Source: Glycine soja
Taxonomy: Eukaryota > Streptophyta > Magnoliopsida > Fabales > Fabaceae
Assembly: GCF_004193775.1 (NCBI RefSeq)
Contig: NC_041002.1
Coordinates: 16,301,535 to 16,365,534, forward strand
Direction of reading: 5' to 3'
DNA: 64,000 nt
Shown here one piece after another: positions 59,860 through 64,000 of this stretch (the first letter of the stretch is position 1; the number at the start of each line of letters is the position of its first letter). The position numbers and the translations under genes are program-made. The notes under the pieces were generated by a model that did not search any database, was not told the DNA's origin, and was given only the letters and a program-made list of their open reading frames with translations.

Positions 59860-60998
59860 CTAGCGGTTTCTAATTATATGGGCCATTAAATCTATCATAT
59901 GCTGACAATAGCCAAGAAGCCCGTGGATTTCTTCGGGGGCGGAGTAGGTGTCCGCCATTGCCTTGGCCTTGGCTAGCAATCGGGGAAGTTCTTGACTCCC
60001 GTTCAAGGTAAGAGCAAATCGGTCCATCCACATGGATGCCTCTTGGTGTAAAGAGTCGATCACCCTTCCTCTAGCCTCTTTTTCCGCGTATACTTGGGCA
60101 TACTCGTCCGCGACCCTATGCTCATGGGCCGTGGCTAGACTTAGCTCTTCTTGGTACTTGGCGATGATAGCTAGCATGTTGGTCTCCGTCTCGCACAAAC
60201 GCTGAGACAAGTTTCTTTTGGACCTTGAACAGGCAACTAACTCTTCTTTCAAGACCATGCCATGTGCTCGCGACTGGTCTCTTTCTTCCCTTCGCAGCTT
60301 GAGTTCACTGTTGCTACCCCACAAAGCTCCGCGAAATTTGTTACGACCATACTCTTCCTTGCGAGCCCTCTTGGTCTCTTGTTCAAGGGCTCTTGCGGCA
60401 GTTACATTCTCTTCTCGTAATCCGGCACACTCTTTCCGGATATCTGTAGCGGCTAACTTGAACTTCTCCTTGGCAAGTCTCGCCTTTCCTAACTCGTTTT
60501 TGAGAGCTTGGACTTCTTCGTCCCCTTTCGGTGCTTCGAAACTCTCTTCGCTGACAACCTTTAACTTGGCGAGCCAATCTAAACCTCGTGTATGAACTTT
60601 CAGCCATTCATGATAACCACCAATAATGCCATTATGAATGCCCCTAAGTTCTTTATCTTTTCTTAACGGGGTTTCCCACACTTTATGGATCCTTTGTATA
60701 GCCTTGAAATTTTGCGTGCCGAAATCTCTCACAAGGAAAGGAGACATGCTTTCTTCCATCGGTGCTCCCCTCATGCGGTACCCTAGTTGTCTTATAGCGA
60801 GCGCGGGATTGTAGTTAATACAACCCCTCGTTCCTATCAACGGAATGTTTGGGTACCCTCCACATGAGAAAAGGACTCCCTCCTTTCCTTCCTTCCATCG
60901 GGGGAACCAACTGATTGTTCTACCTCCTTAATGCTGGTAACATCTAGGCCTTTAACCTTGACTTGATAAAACCTTTTGCCAGTTTGATTTGTCCCCAT
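59860..60998 (-). pseudogene. ORF1 of element B, internally deleted
   Basis: It starts MGTNQTGKRFYQVK at 60998 and follows element A for about 24 residues. It then jumps over about 727 bases (A coordinates about 19808-20534) at a shared AGGA. The deletion shifts the frame, and the first frame stops at 60837. The C-terminal coiled-coil half is intact from 60840 to 59860, including the glutamine codon that is a stop in element A. Most of the plant-mobile-domain-like region is gone. Confidence 0.8.
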
Positions 60999-61849
60999 GT
61001 TTACTGAAGTGAGACAAAAAGCTGTGTGAATCAAAAACTCCGATATCTCATGGGTGGAATGGATGAATGCATGGAGGAATGCATATGACACAGATGTAAC
61101 TTAGGAATGCGGGAGCCCGGGGAACTGTCTACTTCTTAGATACAACGTCTAGGGGTAGCAAAGTGCCCCAACGTATGTATTTAAGAAGGTGACACGGACC
61201 CTCCGTTGGTTTGTTTACAGAGGGGATCAAGACAGAACCCGTGTGTGATGCATATGCGAAAGGCGCAACACAGGAGTGTACATAGTATGGCAATACTCAC
61301 TGAATATAAGCAAAAGGCTATATGACACTCATGCATGGCAGTGTGAAAAATGGCACGCAGCGTGTTCGCTCCGTGCCCCTATTTAAGGGACCTATAAGGG
61401 AGAGAGCTAACTAGGCTTTTAGTGATAATCCCCAAGGTAGTCATATCTCTCTTGATGGTTTCTAGAGGTATCATCCTCTTCAAAGAACATACTGCAGCAG
61501 TAGGGACTACTAGCAACAATATGTCTTCAAAGAAAAAAAACTCTAGATGAAGGTTCACTGCAATCAAGCAAGTCGGAGACCTAGCATGATCACAGATTCA
61601 CCTCCACTCCTTATGTTCCCACGAACCCGGGTATAGGGCCCTTTTTCAACTCACAGTGTGTGCAAATAGTGTTGGTGTTTGTGTGCATCAAATGAATAAA
61701 TATTTACCTCATGCATACATTTTAAAACGCACTAAAAGCAACAAAGAGTTTATATACACAAGAACATAAGACAAATAAAGGGAAACCAACAAAGGAGAAA
61801 GTCATGATAAAACATTGCACAAGATTAAATGGCCTAACTCTAAAAATAG
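60999..61849 (-). other. Leader of element B
   Basis: Colinear with the leader of element A (18931-19733), including the cccgggtatagggccc block at about 61627-61642. No coding frame is supported. Confidence 0.6.
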
Positions 61850-61867
61850 TCCCCAGTGGAGTCGCCA
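61850..61867 (-). other. Primer-binding site of element B
   Basis: On the minus strand TGGCGACTCCACTGGGGA begins two bases inside the LTR border, identical to A and C. Confidence 0.9.
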
Positions 61868-61869
61868 AC

Positions 61870-63515
61870 TGTCGGAACCTACCCTTCGGCGGGAGGGCAA
61901 CGTGTGACTCGCGGGATGCGTGTTCCACGAAAGGAATACGCGCGGAGTCGCCACCAACGTTTATTTGGGAAAACGTCGGAAAAACCGGAAAAGACGTGAT
62001 CTACGAACTTTAAATGAAAAGGTTCGGGAGTTATATTTACGCACGGGGAAGGTATTAACACCCCACACGTCCGTCATAAGAGACGGCAGCCTTTAATCAA
62101 ATGTGCAAACATGACTTTGATTTTTACGTTCCCTTTTACGTTCTTATATCTTTTATACCCTTTTTATATTTTTCCTCTTTTTGTGGTCGACAAGGGTGTT
62201 TCCCTTTGCTCCTACGTATTCCTCAATTGTGATGAGGAAATCAGACCTACGTAGTTCTTTCTTATGCGTGAATCAAGTGATTCTTTTTACTTGAAGGGTG
62301 ATCATTTTAAGGCGTTGGACCTTAAAAATGATCCATTTTACTTAGTAAGAAACTGAAATGATAAACTTTCAAAAAACCTATTTTTGTGGACGAGCTTGAC
62401 TAGGCGAGTTGATTTTAGCCTTAGTTTCACTTTAGTTATTAGTCAATTCAATTAAGAATGAGAAATTCCAAAGAGAAAAACGTCCGATTGATTTTTATCG
62501 CTTTATTTTACTAAAAGGTATTTTTTATTATTATATTATTATTTTACCTCTTTTTTTTATTTCCAACGTGGTTACGGCATGACCGAACGGTCGGAATTCA
62601 TTTTAACCGAAATTAACGGATGATACAATTCAAACGATCGGTGGAAATTTATTTTATTTTTAGATTAGGCGAGAAATGACTTAAATAAAATGACTTAAGC
62701 ACGTCAAAAGGGAGTATAGAAAGCGAATGAAAACGAGAATAAAAATACATGAAACAAAATGTGGACCACCACGAGTACATAGAATGAATTGAAAACCTCG
62801 GTTTGAGGTACTTACCCGTTGAAGACTGAAGAAAACGAAGAACGAACGATGAATGTTGAAGAACGGTCGAGAATCTTCGCGTAATTACTCACGGAAACGT
62901 TACGGAAGCGCCTCGGCTTGGATTTTCTTCACGGAAATAATTTTCCTCAGCAATTTCGAGAGAGGGAGAAATGCCAAGAAGGCTGAACCCTTTTCTACTT
63001 CACTTCTCCCCCTATTTATAGAAAATTGGGGGAGAAGCTTGCCACCCAGCTCGCCCAGGCGAGCAAGGTGGCTTCCTCCAGAAGCAACCGCCTTCTGGAG
63101 GAATCTTCTAGAGGGCCCAAGTGGGCCTGGTTGCTATTTGCACCCCCATTTTTACTAAATACACCCCCTGCTTTTTTTTGGTGCTTCTTTTTCGTAAAGT
63201 TACGGAAACTTACGATTTTCGTAACGATACTTGTTTTCTTTCCATAATGTTACGGAACCTTGCGGATTACATAATCATCCATTTTTTGACTTACGGAACG
63301 TTACGGAACCTCACGAATTGTGCAACGATGCTTCCTTTTTTATTTCTGGTATGTCACGGAACCTTACGGATTGTGCATCAATACTTTCTTTTGATTTCCA
63401 GCATGTCCCGGAACTTCACAAATTGCCTAATGATGGGTGCCAAGCACCTCACAAGGACCAAACAAAAGTTGCATGCCACCAAGCAAAGGTCCCCGGACGA
63501 AATTAGGGTATGACA
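61870..63515 (-). repeat. 5' LTR of element B (right end on + strand)
   Basis: TGTCGG at 61870 and TATGACA ending at 63515 mark the borders, followed by the ATATC target copy. Its length differs from the partner LTR by one base. It carries the TATA box on the minus strand (about 63012-63022), the GCTCGCC hairpin (63049-63064) and the U3 palindrome array (about 63190-63420). Confidence 0.95.
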
Positions 63516-63541
63516 ATATCCAAATTTCATTATGTATTTAG

Positions 63542-63814
63542 TGTAATAGACAAAAAGGAACTACTGAGTGCGGCTACTATGTCATGCACTGGATGTCCAC
63601 CATCATTTTAGGAAGTTTTAGAAATAATTGGGAAGCGGTAAGTTTATTTCAAAGAAAATCGATTTATTTATAATTTGTATTACATTATTAACTTAATATG
63701 ATTTATTTAATCATGCAGTATTTTAACGACCCTAGACCATTGGAGCCTGAGAGATTAAAAGCATTGCGGATTCAGTGGGCACAGTTTTATCTCCGAGTTA
63801 GAGATCAGGCCTAG
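63542..63814 (+). pseudogene. Last two exons of the second CACTA gene
   Basis: After the tttag acceptor, 63542-63637 encodes CNRQKGTTECGYYVMHW with the Ulp1-type nucleophile Cys and ends at a gtaag donor. Exon 63719-63814 encodes YFNDPRPLEPERLKALRIQW and ends with TAG. The phase matches exon 8 at 44431-44500, on the far side of element B. Confidence 0.85.
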
Positions 63815-64000
63815 GATTTAGGGACATTTTTTAACATTTTTTACATTTTTTACATTTTCTATGTAACACGAACATTGAATTCATTTGTTGATTGTTCTTT
63901 ATAATATATAAATCAATTATTTGATGTTTATTATCATTAAAACTGCTTGAAAGCAGAATAAAATGTTTATTTGCTGTGAATTGGGCCTCCGGAAATTGCA
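63815..64000 (+). other. 3' UTR of the second CACTA gene
   Basis: A/T-rich stretch with repeated acattttttac words and an aataaa at 63957-63962, a possible polyadenylation signal. The CACTA right terminus is not reached. Confidence 0.5.

Larger units (their letters stand above)
44546..63515 (-). mobile_element. Element B: near-complete Tat/Ogre-type Ty3/gypsy retrotransposon
   Basis: The element is 18,970 bp with LTRs of 1647 and 1646 bp. ATATC target copies lie at 44541-44545 and 63516-63520. It reads right to left: LTR, primer site, ORF1, gag-protease-G-patch, intron, reverse transcriptase, RNase H, archaeal-type RNase H, integrase, an extra ORF, tandem repeats, polypurine tract, LTR. It is the same family as element A in opposite orientation, with very similar coding sequence. 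ORF1 is truncated by a 0.7-kb deletion, one frameshift lies in the G-patch, and there are two nonsense codons in pol and one in the extra ORF. Confidence 0.95.
41865..63814 (+). pseudogene. Second CACTA gene: Pro-rich, transposase-24-like N-terminus and Ulp1-like peptidase domain, interrupted by element B
   Basis: Ten exons with GT-AG borders fit one frame: 41865-42203, 42290-42508, 42606-42869, 42951-43616, 43685-43923, 44008-44175, 44233-44349, 44431-44500, 63542-63637, 63719-63814 (about 757 codons). The start has a polyproline run, then LRTYLGIVARDKVDITYENW and KWAQFCQTRRDPSWED, resembling plant En/Spm-type second-gene proteins. The C-terminal half looks like an Ulp1 (C48) peptidase: His in SGHWQMVVILP, Cys in TTECGYYVMHW. 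The usual catalytic Asp position reads WFCSL. TAG at 43209-43211 interrupts exon 4. Element B lies in intron 8, enlarging it from about 65 bases to 19 kb. Exon borders are my reading and have no transcript support. Confidence 0.8.
11683..64000 (+). mobile_element. CACTA (En/Spm-like) DNA transposon with nested insertions; right end outside window
   Basis: The left end starts CACTACTACAAAAAG and is followed by an array of subterminal inverted repeats, both typical of plant CACTA elements. A TNP2-type transposase and a second multi-exon gene with an Ulp1-like domain follow on the same strand. No opposite terminus is visible up to 64000, so it should lie further right. The interior holds several LINE fragments and two large LTR elements (A and B). 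That the terminus at 11683 and the genes after 36802 belong to one element is inferred from strand, order and the lack of another end. It could be two adjacent CACTA copies. Confidence 0.7.

Noticed and set aside
1..64000. tRNA or rRNA genes
   Set aside because: None seen by eye. The tRNA-like matches found are primer-binding sites only.

Overview
The window is plant nuclear DNA, almost certainly from a legume and most likely soybean or a close relative. I infer this from the retrotransposon families, the sequence style and the absence of any intact host gene. It looks like repeat-rich, probably pericentromeric, heterochromatin built from nested mobile elements. The only host-derived gene I recognise is a dead polygalacturonase copy.

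Layout. (1) 1-5265: a degraded, internally deleted Ty3/gypsy element of the Tat/Ogre type (element C, + strand), with gag remnants only. (2) 5275-8510: a minus-strand fragment of another LTR element (D). (3) 9105-10842: a polygalacturonase (GH28) pseudogene. (4) From 11683 to beyond the right end: a CACTA (En/Spm-like) DNA transposon. It starts with a CACTACTACAAAAAG terminus and subterminal palindromes and carries two genes on the + strand. One is a TNP2-type transposase (36802-40001). The other is a ten-exon second gene ending in an Ulp1-like cysteine-peptidase domain (41865-63814).

The CACTA element has been invaded repeatedly. Its left part holds several minus-strand L1-type LINE fragments (12709-13440, 15040-16430, 16564-16648, 34926-35548) and one larger 5'-truncated LINE (31910-34920 plus its tail at 17081-17139). 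Tat/Ogre element A (17140-31904, + strand, AAGTA target duplication) sits in the 3' UTR of that LINE. Element B, of the same family (44546-63515, - strand, ATATC target duplication), sits in a short intron of the second CACTA gene and separates its last two exons by 19 kb.

Elements A and B share one plan: LTR, primer site matching the tRNA-Arg type used by Ogre, ORF1 with a C-terminal coiled coil, gag, protease, G-patch, a roughly 175-bp intron, reverse transcriptase, two RNase H domains and integrase. B also has an extra ORF after integrase, and both end with a 199-bp tandem-repeat block. Each copy is defective in a different way: A lost integrase and the extra ORF in a 5-kb deletion, and B lost the N-terminal half of ORF1. 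Both carry further small breaks.

The least expected structure is at 40101-41608 between the two CACTA genes: two adjacent inverted duplications with almost no spacer, built from unrecognised coding-like sequence. A transcript across them would fold into long double-stranded RNA.
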